64,000 nt of DNA, taken from UBA8529 sp964390565 (GTDB lineage: Bacteria; Bacteroidota; Bacteroidia; Bacteroidales; Tenuifilaceae). How positions within the stretch are numbered: the stretch's first letter is position 1; the number at the start of each line of letters is the position of its first letter. The translations under genes and the position numbers were made by a program. Shown here in pieces: positions 26,086 through 35,314 of this stretch. Location: contig CAYMII010000006.1 in assembly GCA_964390565.1 (NCBI GenBank), positions 41,833-105,832 on the forward strand, in the 5' to 3' direction. The notes under the pieces are model-generated. The model was given only the letters and a program-made list of their open reading frames with translations, was not told the origin of the DNA and made no database searches.

Positions 26086-27048
26086 CTAGATCAACCCCTT
26101 TTTATGCTTTTCACCAATAACCTTAAGCATATCATCGGTCATGGTTTCGAGATTCCATTTTGGATTCCAGCCCCACTCCGCGCGAGCGCAAGAGTCGTCC
26201 ATTGAGTTAGGCCAGCTATCGGCAATGGCCTTTTTAACAGGCTCAACATTGTAAGCCATGTTAAAATCGGGGATACGTTTCTTAATAGCTGCGTAAATCT
26301 TCTCAGGATCGAAGCTCATCGCAGTGATGTTGAAACTATTGCGATGCTTTAATTTTGAAGGATCTGCTTCCATAAGCTGAACGCAAGCCTCAAGCGCATC
26401 AGGCATGTACATCATATCGAGGAAAGTGCCTGCAGGAAGAGGACAAGTGAATTTCTTATCTTTAATTGCACCATAGTAGATTTCTACTGCATAATCAGTT
26501 GTTCCACCACCAGGTAATGTTAAGTTTGAGATGATACCTGGGAAGCGTACGCTACGAGTATCAACACCAAAACGGGTATAGTAATAGTCGCTAAGCATTT
26601 CGCCTGTTACCTTACAAACACCATAAATTGTGGTTGGACGCATTACTGTGTCCTGTGGAGTATTATCGAGTGGTGATGATGGACCAAAAGCTCCGATTGA
26701 ACTTGGGGTAAATACTGCGCATTTATTATCGCGAGCAATTTCGAGTGAGTTTAGAAGAGCACCCATGTTGATTTTCCAAGCAAGCTGAGGATTCTTTTCG
26801 CCAGTAGCAGATAGTAAGGCTACTAGGTTAAAGATTGTATCAATCTTATACTTCTTTACTATCTCAACAAATTTGTTGGTATCTAATGCATCGAGCTCCT
26901 CGAAAGGGCCATTTTCAGCAAGTTTATTACACGCGCTACAGTTGATATCGGTTGCAACAACGTTGTTTTGTCCGTAAATTGTTTGCAAGTAGGGTACCAA
27001 CTCAGACCCTATTTGTCCACCTGCTCCAACAATTAATATCTTCTTCAT
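26086..27048 (-). CDS. L-threonine 3-dehydrogenase, short-chain (epimerase-like) type
   Basis: 320 residues; extended SDR fold. Seen: Rossmann motif GAGGQIGSELV at residues 8-18, FNLVALLSATGE near 75, and the catalytic YGVCK (Tyr-x-x-x-Lys, near 141-145). The C-terminal signature ADSWPNSMDDSCARAEWGW is characteristic of the SDR-type threonine dehydrogenases (vertebrate TDH and bacterial relatives), which oxidise threonine to 2-amino-3-oxobutyrate with NAD. Cytoplasmic. It is downstream of the glycan operon but has its own promoter-like box (minus-strand TACTTTTG at 27112-27119) and terminator, so it is probably a separate unit. No kbl gene is adjacent. Confidence 0.85.
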   Translation of the reverse strand: MKKILIVGAGGQIGSELVPYLQTIYGQNNVVATDINCSACNKLAENGPFEELDALDTNKFVEIVKKYKIDTIFNLVALLSATGEKNPQLAWKINMGALLNSLEIARDNKCAVFTPSSIGAFGPSSPLDNTPQDTVMRPTTIYGVCKVTGEMLSDYYYTRFGVDTRSVRFPGIISNLTLPGGGTTDYAVEIYYGAIKDKKFTCPLPAGTFLDMMYMPDALEACVQLMEADPSKLKHRNSFNITAMSFDPEKIYAAIKKRIPDFNMAYNVEPVKKAIADSWPNSMDDSCARAEWGWNPKWNLETMTDDMLKVIGEKHKKGLI

Positions 27049-27111
27049 ATAATAAATGTTATAATTCTTTATTAAAAAGTGATGTTTGCTATTAATCTGT
27101 AATTAATTCGA

Positions 27112-27119
27112 CAAAAGTA
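27112..27119 (-). promoter_or_regulatory. Possible -7 box of the threonine dehydrogenase gene
   Basis: Minus-strand TACTTTTG matches TAnnTTTG, 64 bases before the start codon. No good -33 TTG seen. Confidence 0.35.
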
Positions 27120-27165
27120 GATATTTTATTGAAATCTTAATTGGATAAAAATCATGTTTAAAAAA

Positions 27166-27248
27166 ATAACCGCTGAGACGCTGAGGGCGCAGAGTTTTTT
27201 TGTGTACCAGGATTATTTCTCTACGTGCTCATCATTTCTGTGGTGAAT
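27166..27248. repeat. Dispersed intergenic repeat copy (27.2 kb)
   Basis: Left arm AACCGCTGAGACGCTGAG (27168-27185) continues into GGCGCAGAG; the diverged right arm CTCTACGTGCTC...TTTCTGTGGTG (27219-27245) is the imperfect inverse. It sits 3 to 86 bases after the GH92 stop, between that gene and the threonine dehydrogenase gene. Confidence 0.65.
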
Positions 27249-27251
27249 GAA

Positions 27252-30197
27252 TTACTCAACAATTATCTCATCAATAAAAATGTAAGCAGGTGAACCAGCA
27301 CCTGGATGCCACTGAGGAATAGAGCCCAAATTTTTTGCGAAAACCTTAACGTATCGAGCCTTTAGGTCAACTTTAGCCTCAAAGTCCTTAATTACGACCT
27401 CCATCTGATTTTCGGGGATATCGTTGTTGATTGTAGCCACTAATGTAAAGTTTTGACCATCTTCAGATATCCAAAATTCGGCATACTTGGGCATCCAAAT
27501 CCATGGGCGAGCATCCTGCAAAAAGCTAGCGGCTATTCGCTTAATGGGTTTAACGCTTCCTAAATCGACTACAGCCTCAAAATCCTGACCCTGATAGCCT
27601 TGCCAACCGCCTAAACGAAAATTACTTTCGCCTCTGATACCATCAATCAGCCCATTAGGTCCTCCTGCTGTGTACTGCTTGCTGCAGTTGCTCTTTAGGG
27701 TAATGGATTTATCGGCACTATAGCGAAAGAACTTTCCTTCAATGGTGTAGCTTTTATTGCCACTCTTATCAACTGAATATGACGATACCATTGATGATTG
27801 CTTTATTGTGAGGCTATTCCCTTGCTTCCACTCTACTTTTGCATCTTTGGAGTCAATTGGAACAATTGAATAAAAAACGGTTTGATCCTTATCGAGAGTT
27901 GCAATGCTGATATTCAAACTATCGGTAAATGTTTTTGGGGCATTTGTAAAATATGGTGAGATAGTAAAAACAGAGCCATCAATCCTATTCTCAGGCGAGC
28001 CAACAACTCCTGATGCCCAATCTTTATTTGGAGTATTTGACATTACAAATTTCAGTTCGCCACCATTCATTATATCAGAATAATCAATCCAACTTCGATT
28101 TAAAGGCTTTCCATTAAGCGACGCCTCTTTTATGTAGAAATTATCCTTCGAGTTATTCTCAGCCACAATGGTAAACTTCTTCCCGTTTTCGAGATTAATT
28201 GTTGCCCTCTTAAATAAAGGTGAACTAATGGCATACTGCGTATTACCTGGACAAACAGAGTAAATTCCCATTGCGCTAAGAACATACCATGCGCTCATCT
28301 GACCACAATCCTCGTTACCACAAAGACCATCCGGCTTTGGAGTGTACATCTCATCCATTATTTGACGGGCAATTTTTTGAGTTTTCCATGGTGTGCCTGT
28401 GAAATTATATAGATAAGCCATATGGTGGCTTGGTTCGTTGCCATGTGCATACTGTCCTATTAATCCTGTGATATCGGATTGCTCACGTCCAGATAAATTC
28501 TCCTTTGTACTAAAAAGCTCATCGAGCTTAGTCTCAAATGGCTTAATTCCTCCATGTAACTTCATAAGTCCAGTAACATCTTGAGGAACAAGGAAACTAT
28601 ACTGCCAGCTATTTGCCTCGGTAAAGTTATTATCAACTTCAGTTGGGTTGAAAGGTGTTTTAAATCCCCCATTATAACGAGGACGCATGAAGCCTGTGGT
28701 TGGATCGAAGATGTTTTTATAGAATTGCGCTCGAGTTAGATAATCTTTATAATCATCCCATTTACCAAGTGTCTTAGCCATCTGGGCAATACACCAATCA
28801 TCGTAAGAGTATTCTAACGTTTTAGAGATAGATTCAGGCTCCTTATCACCCGGAATATGGCCATACTTGCGATATGCCTCTAACCCAAGGTGGTTCATGT
28901 TTGAGCTGTGCTTCATCGCTTCAAAAGCATATTTGCCATCAAAACCTCTAATTCCTTTCATCCATGCATCAACAATTACGGGAACCGAATGGTAACCAAT
29001 CATACAGTATGTTTCGTTGGCATCAAGCTCCCAAACAGGAAGTAAGCCACCATACTTATAATGCGATAGAAAAGTATTCACATAATCAGCAGTTCGCTTT
29101 GTGTCGATAACTGTCATAAGCGGATGCCAAGCCCGATAAGTATCCCAAAGCGAGAAAACGGTATAAGGAGTAAAGCCTTCGGCTTTGTATACCTTCTTAT
29201 CCATGGCTAAATACCGACCATCAACATCGGAAAATACGTTGGGAACAACCATTGTATGGTAAAGAGCTGAATAGAAAGTGGTCATCTGTTCGGGGGTGCC
29301 ACCATCCACCATAATCTTACTTAGCTCCTTATTCCACAAAGCATAAGCATTGCCAGTAGCTTTATCAAAATCCCAATCGGGAATTTCTGCCTCAAGATTT
29401 TTAATTGCTCCAGCAACACTTACTGCTGAAATTCCAACCTTAACTAGTAGTTTTTTTCCTTTAATAGATCCAAACTTAAACCATGCTTTTAGGTTTTTGC
29501 CCTCAATCATTCCACCATCAACATTTGCCGTTAGCTCACTGCCATCGGCAGTTTGAACCTTGCTAAGCTCAAAGGGTGTTGAAAAACGAATTACAAAGTA
29601 AACTCGCTGATCCTCTGCCCAAGACTTTGACTGGCGATAGCCACGAATCTCGTTGTTACCAACGATTTGAATCCACGAACTCAACACCTCATCGCGATGC
29701 TGAAGGTCTAGAATGATATTTGCCTCCTTCGTTTTTGGGTAGGTATAACGATGAAAACCGACACGAGCTGTAGCCGTTAATTCAGCTAAAACCTTTGGCT
29801 TATCTAGATAAACAGAGTAGTATCCGGGTTTTGCTTTCTCTGTCTCCTTTTTAAAGGTTGATGAGTAAAGCTTATTATCAATCTCGGGTTTACCAACCGT
29901 TGGCATGATAAGAATATCGCCCAAGTCGAGACAGCCTGTACCACTTAAATGGGTGTGAGTAAATCCATAAATCAGCTTATCGCTATAATGGTAACCCGAG
30001 CAACCATCCCAACCATCGAGCCTTGTATCGGGACTAAGCTGAACCATCCCGAAGGGAACTGTAGCACCAGGATAGGTATGCCCATGAAAATCGGTTCCAA
30101 CGAAAGGATTAACGTACTTTGCAGGGTCGTTTGCCTGTGCAAATGCCATAATCGAGAAGACGATTGGCAATGCTGATAATAGTGTTCTTTTTAGCAT
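27252..30197 (-). CDS. GH92 family alpha-mannosidase with C-terminal F5/8-type carbohydrate-binding domain
   Basis: 981 residues. Signal peptide (residues 1-20, ending AFAQ). The GH92 N-terminal domain begins YVNPFVGTDFHGHTYPGATVPFGMVQLSPDT; the catalytic domain carries GNEDCGQMSAWYVLSAMG near residue 628-645, where the Glu is the conserved catalytic acid of GH92. Residues about 830-981 look like an F5/8 type C (CBM32-like) module. GH92 enzymes remove alpha-linked mannose, mostly alpha-1,2/1,3, from N-glycans with a calcium ion. Exported to the periplasm or surface; the lack of lipobox suggests periplasm. Last glycosidase gene of the operon. Confidence 0.93.
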   Translation of the reverse strand: MLKRTLLSALPIVFSIMAFAQANDPAKYVNPFVGTDFHGHTYPGATVPFGMVQLSPDTRLDGWDGCSGYHYSDKLIYGFTHTHLSGTGCLDLGDILIMPTVGKPEIDNKLYSSTFKKETEKAKPGYYSVYLDKPKVLAELTATARVGFHRYTYPKTKEANIILDLQHRDEVLSSWIQIVGNNEIRGYRQSKSWAEDQRVYFVIRFSTPFELSKVQTADGSELTANVDGGMIEGKNLKAWFKFGSIKGKKLLVKVGISAVSVAGAIKNLEAEIPDWDFDKATGNAYALWNKELSKIMVDGGTPEQMTTFYSALYHTMVVPNVFSDVDGRYLAMDKKVYKAEGFTPYTVFSLWDTYRAWHPLMTVIDTKRTADYVNTFLSHYKYGGLLPVWELDANETYCMIGYHSVPVIVDAWMKGIRGFDGKYAFEAMKHSSNMNHLGLEAYRKYGHIPGDKEPESISKTLEYSYDDWCIAQMAKTLGKWDDYKDYLTRAQFYKNIFDPTTGFMRPRYNGGFKTPFNPTEVDNNFTEANSWQYSFLVPQDVTGLMKLHGGIKPFETKLDELFSTKENLSGREQSDITGLIGQYAHGNEPSHHMAYLYNFTGTPWKTQKIARQIMDEMYTPKPDGLCGNEDCGQMSAWYVLSAMGIYSVCPGNTQYAISSPLFKRATINLENGKKFTIVAENNSKDNFYIKEASLNGKPLNRSWIDYSDIMNGGELKFVMSNTPNKDWASGVVGSPENRIDGSVFTISPYFTNAPKTFTDSLNISIATLDKDQTVFYSIVPIDSKDAKVEWKQGNSLTIKQSSMVSSYSVDKSGNKSYTIEGKFFRYSADKSITLKSNCSKQYTAGGPNGLIDGIRGESNFRLGGWQGYQGQDFEAVVDLGSVKPIKRIAASFLQDARPWIWMPKYAEFWISEDGQNFTLVATINNDIPENQMEVVIKDFEAKVDLKARYVKVFAKNLGSIPQWHPGAGSPAYIFIDEIIVE

Positions 30198-30209
30198 AAT
30201 ATTTTTATT

Positions 30210-30240
30210 TTCACCGCTGAGACGCTGAGAACGCGGAGTT
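30210..30240. repeat. Dispersed repeat arm on the 3' side of the GxxExxY gene
   Basis: CACCGCTGAGACGCTGAG and following ACGCGGAG. It touches the stop codon of the GxxExxY gene (30239-30241) and, with the copy at 30640-30703, brackets that gene. Only one arm is present here. Confidence 0.7.
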
Positions 30241-30625
30241 AAAATTCATTTACATATCGCTTAAAACCTTGTTTTAGAATTGGTACATTAAAGTTGATTA
30301 AATACCCAAGTCTTTTATCAGCAAGTTTTAAATATGTTATTAATTGAGTTTCATGAACTGGAAGTAAAATTTCAACCGCTTTTAACTCTATAATAATTTC
30401 ATTATCAACAAGAAGATCTATTCTAAAATCTTTCCCTGTATTTTGGCCTCTATAAATAACAGGTAAAGAAACTTCTTGCTTAACAGAAATACCTCGGGAT
30501 GTTAATTCTGTAAATAAACACCATTGGTAGACAGATTCAAGAAGCCCGGGACCAAGTTCTTTATGAACCTGAATTGATGCGTCCAAAATCTGACCTCCAA
30601 GAAAATTTAATCTCTCTTTTTCCAT
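30239..30625 (-). CDS. GxxExxY family protein (PD-(D/E)XK-like)
   Basis: 128 residues, the usual size for this family (PDDEXK_3). The eponymous motif is GLLESVY at residues 27-33 after VHKELGPG; the nuclease-like core is RIDLLV with Asp70 and IIELKAVE with Glu80 and Lys82, followed by ETQLITYLKL and LINFNVPILKQGFKRYV. Its biochemical role is unknown. It is the only non-metabolic gene in the glycan operon and is bordered on both sides by copies of the dispersed GCAGAG-type repeat, with its stop codon touching one of them. This points to insertion of a gene-repeat unit into the operon rather than a role in glycan use (inference). Confidence 0.88.
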   Translation of the reverse strand: MEKERLNFLGGQILDASIQVHKELGPGLLESVYQWCLFTELTSRGISVKQEVSLPVIYRGQNTGKDFRIDLLVDNEIIIELKAVEILLPVHETQLITYLKLADKRLGYLINFNVPILKQGFKRYVNEF

Positions 30626-30639
30626 TTCCTTTTCTTTTC

Positions 30640-30703
30640 AATGCGGAGACGCTGAGAATTGCTATTCAATAAAATCTCTGCGCACTCCCCGCCTCTGCGG
30701 TTA
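30640..30703. repeat. Dispersed repeat copy on the 5' side of the GxxExxY gene
   Basis: Left arm ATGCGGAGACGCTGAGAA (30641-30658), right arm with CTCTGCGC (30676-30683) and GCCTCTGCGGTTA (30691-30703). The right edge contains the TAA stop of the upstream beta-mannosidase gene (30701-30703, minus strand). Confidence 0.7.
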
Positions 30704-33202
30704 GTTCTTATGAATATAATCAAAAAGTGTTTTAACCTCAATATCATTAAGAATCCCTTTAAAAACCTTAACCTTATACTCTTTCCCGGGGAGCATATTA
30801 AAAAAGTTGTTATCAACTTCAATATCATTTACTGATGAAATATTAACGTAAAAAGCAGGTTTTGTGCATGTTAAAACAAGATAACGACCTTCAATTCTCA
30901 TCTTAATTTCAGGATTTTGCGTGTTCAAATAACCCAATTTACAATTGAAAGCATACGATTTAAAGGCTTCGCCTGATGTTGATATAAACTCTGAATTGAC
31001 AAAAACATTTGCAGAATCGATATCCGCAAACTGATATGCCAGATGACTAATCGATTCAGATTTATTGGGTTTTACCTCAACTTTGTTGCTCCAATTCTTA
31101 AGAACTTCACCATTAAGATTGTAAACCGATACATTCAAAACTCCATCAACAGGTTGTCTTAAATCTGAAACAACATTTATATCGATATGGCTTTTACTCG
31201 CTTTTGTTGATAGTAAAATTGGCTTATAAGCATCGCGGACGGTGTATTGAACAGCTTTCCAATGACCATAAAAATCGATACTCGACCACGATACAACTGG
31301 CCAGCAATCGTTCAGTTGCCAGTACAATGTTCCCATACACTTTGGCATAGCCAAACGATGCGACTCTATTGCAGTTCGGTAGCCTATGGATTGAACAATC
31401 TGGCTTATGTAAATTCGATCATCCAATGTTTTAGGGTAAAAACCCTCGCGTTGCGAGTATTTATCGATGGTTTGATAACCAACTGGATGTTTCTGATGGG
31501 CAAGTAACTCCATTGAATCAGGCTTTTCTGATCCATTTCTTGAGAACAATGCAACAGTTTTGGCATCAGGAAATCCTTGAAATCCGAACTCCGACATAAA
31601 CCGAGGAACCTTAGTTTGATAAACGCTGAATGGCTCAAATCCCCACCAAACACCCCAGTAATGGGAGTCGCCTTCGGTCATGCTCTGCTTTCGCCCCCAT
31701 CCATTCTTGGGCGACGACGCCCAATAGGGTCTTTCGGAATCATGTTCTGCAATAACATCAGGTATTAACTTTTGGAAAAGGTTTTTGTAATCAGTCCATA
31801 TCTTTGTGGAATCAGCCTTTGACATATTATACTGCTTTTGCCATCCCCAGTTATACCAAGCCTCATCAACCTCATTATTGCCGCACCAAAGCGCAATGCA
31901 AGGATGGTTGCGGATCCTTAATACCTGCTGGGTAATTTCCCCTTTTACATTATCTAAAAATACTGAATCGCCTGGATACATGCTCCCTGCAAACATAAAG
32001 TCTTGCCAAATAAGAATTCCTAGGCTATCGCACAGGTTATAAAAAAGATCATCCTCATAAACTCCACCTCCCCAAATGCGAAGCATATTAACACCGCTAC
32101 TTGCAGCGCTTTTCAGCAGTTTTCGTAGCTCTGCCTTTGATGCAGAAGGGATAAAACTATGACGAGGAATCATATTAGCACCCTTCATGAAAACAGGAAT
32201 TCCATTAACTTTAAAAAAGAAACTCTTCCCAATGTTATCTGGTTCTTGAACTAGTTCAACGGTTCTAATGCCATAATTCATGGCCTTCGCTTGACTAAGA
32301 TTCTCTCCTTCAACCTGAAAATTAAGTTTGTACATATAAGACTCACCCATTCCGTTACTCCACCAAAGCTTAGCATCTTTAATTTTAAAAGAGACGGAAA
32401 TCAAGCGATTACTTGTTCCCGCTCTATCATTAAAACGTCCAATCAGCTGATTGCCCTCTGATACTTTAATCTTTAAATGCTGAAATCGAGCCGATGAAAT
32501 TAAAATATTTGTCTTTAAATAGGCATCTCCACGATATATTGAATCGGTATGCACCTGAATATCCTTAATAGTAAAATCTCTCCACGATTGAATGTAAACA
32601 GGCTTCCATATCCCAGAAGTAATAAGCCTTGGACCCCAATCCCATCCAAAATGGTATGGTGCCTTACGAACAAAAGCCCATTCTCCACCCGGAAGTGTAT
32701 AAGGCAAATCCTTTGACTTGCGCTTTACTTCTGCTAATGCCGATTTAAAAATTATGGTTATGTTGTTACTCCCTGCGGTTAATCGCTCAGCACAATCAAT
32801 AGTCCACCTTCGGAACATGTTATCTGCCTTGAGCACAAGGCCACCATTCAGGTAAACATCGGCATACGTATCGAGCCCATCAAATACTAGCTCGACATGC
32901 CTATTCTTAAGCAAACTCTCGCTTACATAAAAATCTAATGAATATTCCCAATCCGTTTCATCGATCCAACCAAGGTTAAGGTTGTTTGTACCTAAGAATG
33001 GATCTTCGATCTTACCATTCCTCAACAAATCTGTATGAACAGTTCCCGGAACCGTTGCTGGAAGCCACTCATCGGAAGAGCCAAGTTTTCTGAATTTCCA
33101 ATTAGAAGATAAAGGCAATACCAATTCCTGTGCATGGATAAACCCTGCAAACAGCAACAACCAAAATAAACAGAATAACCCTTTACTCCTCTTTTTCACC
33201 AT
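30701..33202 (-). CDS. GH2 family beta-mannosidase
   Basis: 833 residues with a signal peptide ending FIHAQ (about residue 25). Order: sugar-binding jelly-roll (residues 26-200, with LPLSSNWKFR and VPGTVHTDL), immunoglobulin-like GH2 domain, TIM-barrel catalytic domain (about 310-600), and C-terminal beta domains. The acid/base is the Glu of NNEVDEAW (near residue 440) and the nucleophile the Glu of MSEFGFQGFP (near 540). The KAPYHFGWDWGPR motif near residue 180 is typical of beta-mannosidases, which remove the core Man-beta-1,4-GlcNAc mannose. The stop codon is in the terminus of a repeat, so the extreme C terminus may have been reshaped by insertion. Start overlaps the hexosaminidase gene by 20 bp. 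Confidence 0.92.
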   Translation of the reverse strand: MVKKRSKGLFCLFWLLLFAGFIHAQELVLPLSSNWKFRKLGSSDEWLPATVPGTVHTDLLRNGKIEDPFLGTNNLNLGWIDETDWEYSLDFYVSESLLKNRHVELVFDGLDTYADVYLNGGLVLKADNMFRRWTIDCAERLTAGSNNITIIFKSALAEVKRKSKDLPYTLPGGEWAFVRKAPYHFGWDWGPRLITSGIWKPVYIQSWRDFTIKDIQVHTDSIYRGDAYLKTNILISSARFQHLKIKVSEGNQLIGRFNDRAGTSNRLISVSFKIKDAKLWWSNGMGESYMYKLNFQVEGENLSQAKAMNYGIRTVELVQEPDNIGKSFFFKVNGIPVFMKGANMIPRHSFIPSASKAELRKLLKSAASSGVNMLRIWGGGVYEDDLFYNLCDSLGILIWQDFMFAGSMYPGDSVFLDNVKGEITQQVLRIRNHPCIALWCGNNEVDEAWYNWGWQKQYNMSKADSTKIWTDYKNLFQKLIPDVIAEHDSERPYWASSPKNGWGRKQSMTEGDSHYWGVWWGFEPFSVYQTKVPRFMSEFGFQGFPDAKTVALFSRNGSEKPDSMELLAHQKHPVGYQTIDKYSQREGFYPKTLDDRIYISQIVQSIGYRTAIESHRLAMPKCMGTLYWQLNDCWPVVSWSSIDFYGHWKAVQYTVRDAYKPILLSTKASKSHIDINVVSDLRQPVDGVLNVSVYNLNGEVLKNWSNKVEVKPNKSESISHLAYQFADIDSANVFVNSEFISTSGEAFKSYAFNCKLGYLNTQNPEIKMRIEGRYLVLTCTKPAFYVNISSVNDIEVDNNFFNMLPGKEYKVKVFKGILNDIEVKTLFDYIHKN

Positions 33203-35210
33203 TTCTTAGCTTTCCAAGTAAGTCGAGTGTGAACTTAAATAGCGGCAGCTCCATCTCGGCAACTGGTTTATTTAACTTTTCAATCTGAATCCGAATTGCA
33301 TTGGTTTCAGCAGCGCTATTCTTAATTTCAGAGTTGAATTGAACTAACAACTTTCGAGTAATAGATGCTAATTCAGCAAGATTATCAGACAAAGGCAAGA
33401 CCTCTTTTAATGCCACATTATCAGATGCTAAACCGTAAAATGCCTGCTGATTATTGCTCCACTTATCGAGTAAATCCATCATCTTAGAATAGCTATCACG
33501 ATTTTTTGTCTTTAGATAATCATTAAAGCATAACCTGAATCTTACAAAATCAGGGGCATCGGAAAGGGCAACATCAGCAACCCTTGATAATGGGAACTCG
33601 GTTGTGTAGCGCTTACTGCCATGGCGATGATAACCTTCCAATGGTTCAACGGCATCAACCAAAACCCTTAACGGATCAATATTATAGCCATTGCATAAGC
33701 GACGCATCATCGCTTCGCGATTTTTGATATGCTGAATACCCGTTTCCTCAAGTAAGAGGTTGATTTTATCAAGCCTGCGATACATATCATCCACATCGTT
33801 TACAGATGAAGGCGACCAAAGTCGTTCAGCAATTGCAGCTGTTCGAGGCCAAATCCGCGAATCAACCGACTCGCCATTTACCAGTTCAGCCCACATAGTA
33901 GCTTCGCCACCAAGGATGCGGGATTTCTCCTCATCAGTGAGTTTGCTATCGGCAGGAAGCGGATCGTTTAGATAATGCTCTGAGCAATTATGAAATAGAT
34001 CGATGTAATAGCCGCTTGAAAGTATACTTCGATAACCCTTTCGAGCAGCCTCTTCCATCGATTCTCGTCCTCGCCACGAATGGATTACAATTGTTTTTGG
34101 AAGTGTAGGTTGAAAAATCTCATCCCAACCAATCATCTTTTTGCCATTCTTTTCAAGAATTTTCAGGAGATTCCCATTGAAATATGCTTGTAATTCATGG
34201 TTATTCTTAATTCCATTCTTTTTCATGAACTCCTGAATCTTAGGATTTTTATCCCACTGCACCCCATTGTTCTCATCGCCTCCAATGTGCATGTAATCAT
34301 CGGAGAATAGTTGAGCCATCTCCTTAAAGAACTTCTCGAAAAACTTATAGGTCTCCTTTTTGGTTGGATCAATGGTTGGATCGAATACACCAAAGTACTT
34401 CTCAATTTTGTAAGTCCCTTCTGCAGAAGCAAGTTCCGGATGACCAACCATCCATGCGGTTGCATGACCGGGTATATCAAACTCAGGCATAACCCTGATA
34501 CCTCTTTCGTTGGCATAAGCAATAACCTCTTTTATCTGGATTTGTGTGTAGTAATCGCCATTAGAGCCCAACTGATGAAGTTTTGGGAAAACCTTGCTCT
34601 CAACCCTAAAGCCCTGATCCTCGCTCAAATGCCAGTGCAGAACATTCATCTTAACGGCAGCCATCGCATCGATATTGTGCTTAACAACCTCAAGTGGAAT
34701 AAAATGACGGCATGCATCAATCATCAGCCCACGCCAAGCAAATCGGGGTTTATCATTTATGGTTACGCATGGGAAAAAGAATGAATTACCATTCCTATCG
34801 AGCATTTGTAACAGAGTTTGTAACCCGTGCATTGCACCAAGTTCTGTTTCAGAACTTAATAGGATAGAATTCGCTTCAATTTTTAAACTATACGATTCAT
34901 CCTCACCAAGTTTAACAACACCCGGGCGATTAACCTTAATAACCATCGATGCCTCAGCATTTGTGATGATGGTATCTCTGTCGAAAGGAATTGTTGTTCG
35001 TTTGCTAAGCTGTTGGATAAACCTAATAAGATTTGGATGAAACCGCTTATCTGGTTGTCCATCAACCTTAATTCTTAAATTCTTGTTGATATTGAATTGT
35101 CCCTGAACCATTTTTATTTCTGAAGGCCAAGGCATCAGGCTTAATTGTTGTGATTTAGAAGTTAAATTGCCTATTGCTACTAAAATCAATACAAATAATA
35201 TTCTTTTCAT
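33183..35210 (-). CDS. GH20 family beta-N-acetylhexosaminidase
   Basis: 675 residues; signal peptide with MKRILFVLILVAIGNLTSKSQ. Residues about 25-150 form the GH20 N-terminal alpha/beta domain; the TIM barrel begins KPRFAWRGLMIDACRHF. The catalytic Asp-Glu pair is in HIGGDENNGVQW near residue 311, and the substrate-assisting GH20 features VLHWHLSEDQGFR and MPEFDIPGHA are present. Releases terminal beta-GlcNAc/GalNAc. In this operon it would cleave GlcNAc from N-glycan cores or antennae. No lipobox; periplasmic location expected. Overlaps the downstream GH2 gene by 20 bp, implying coupled translation. Confidence 0.95.
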   Translation of the reverse strand: MKRILFVLILVAIGNLTSKSQQLSLMPWPSEIKMVQGQFNINKNLRIKVDGQPDKRFHPNLIRFIQQLSKRTTIPFDRDTIITNAEASMVIKVNRPGVVKLGEDESYSLKIEANSILLSSETELGAMHGLQTLLQMLDRNGNSFFFPCVTINDKPRFAWRGLMIDACRHFIPLEVVKHNIDAMAAVKMNVLHWHLSEDQGFRVESKVFPKLHQLGSNGDYYTQIQIKEVIAYANERGIRVMPEFDIPGHATAWMVGHPELASAEGTYKIEKYFGVFDPTIDPTKKETYKFFEKFFKEMAQLFSDDYMHIGGDENNGVQWDKNPKIQEFMKKNGIKNNHELQAYFNGNLLKILEKNGKKMIGWDEIFQPTLPKTIVIHSWRGRESMEEAARKGYRSILSSGYYIDLFHNCSEHYLNDPLPADSKLTDEEKSRILGGEATMWAELVNGESVDSRIWPRTAAIAERLWSPSSVNDVDDMYRRLDKINLLLEETGIQHIKNREAMMRRLCNGYNIDPLRVLVDAVEPLEGYHRHGSKRYTTEFPLSRVADVALSDAPDFVRFRLCFNDYLKTKNRDSYSKMMDLLDKWSNNQQAFYGLASDNVALKEVLPLSDNLAELASITRKLLVQFNSEIKNSAAETNAIRIQIEKLNKPVAEMELPLFKFTLDLLGKLRNGEKEE

Positions 35211-35221
35211 ATTTAATTTTT

Positions 35222-35303
35222 TTCACCATGGAGACACGGAGAGCACTGAGACACTTTCAAAATTTCTCTGTGTTACTCTGTTTTCTCTGTGTCTCCGTGT
35301 TTT
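35222..35303. repeat. Dispersed intergenic repeat copy (35.2 kb)
   Basis: Arms ACACGGAGA (35234-35242) and TCTCCGTGT (35292-35300) are exact inverted copies, with further imperfect pairing (GAGCACTGAGACAC vs CTCTGTGTTACTCTG). It occupies nearly the whole gap between the ROK kinase gene and the hexosaminidase gene. Confidence 0.7.
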
Positions 35304-35314
35304 TTGTTTTGATA

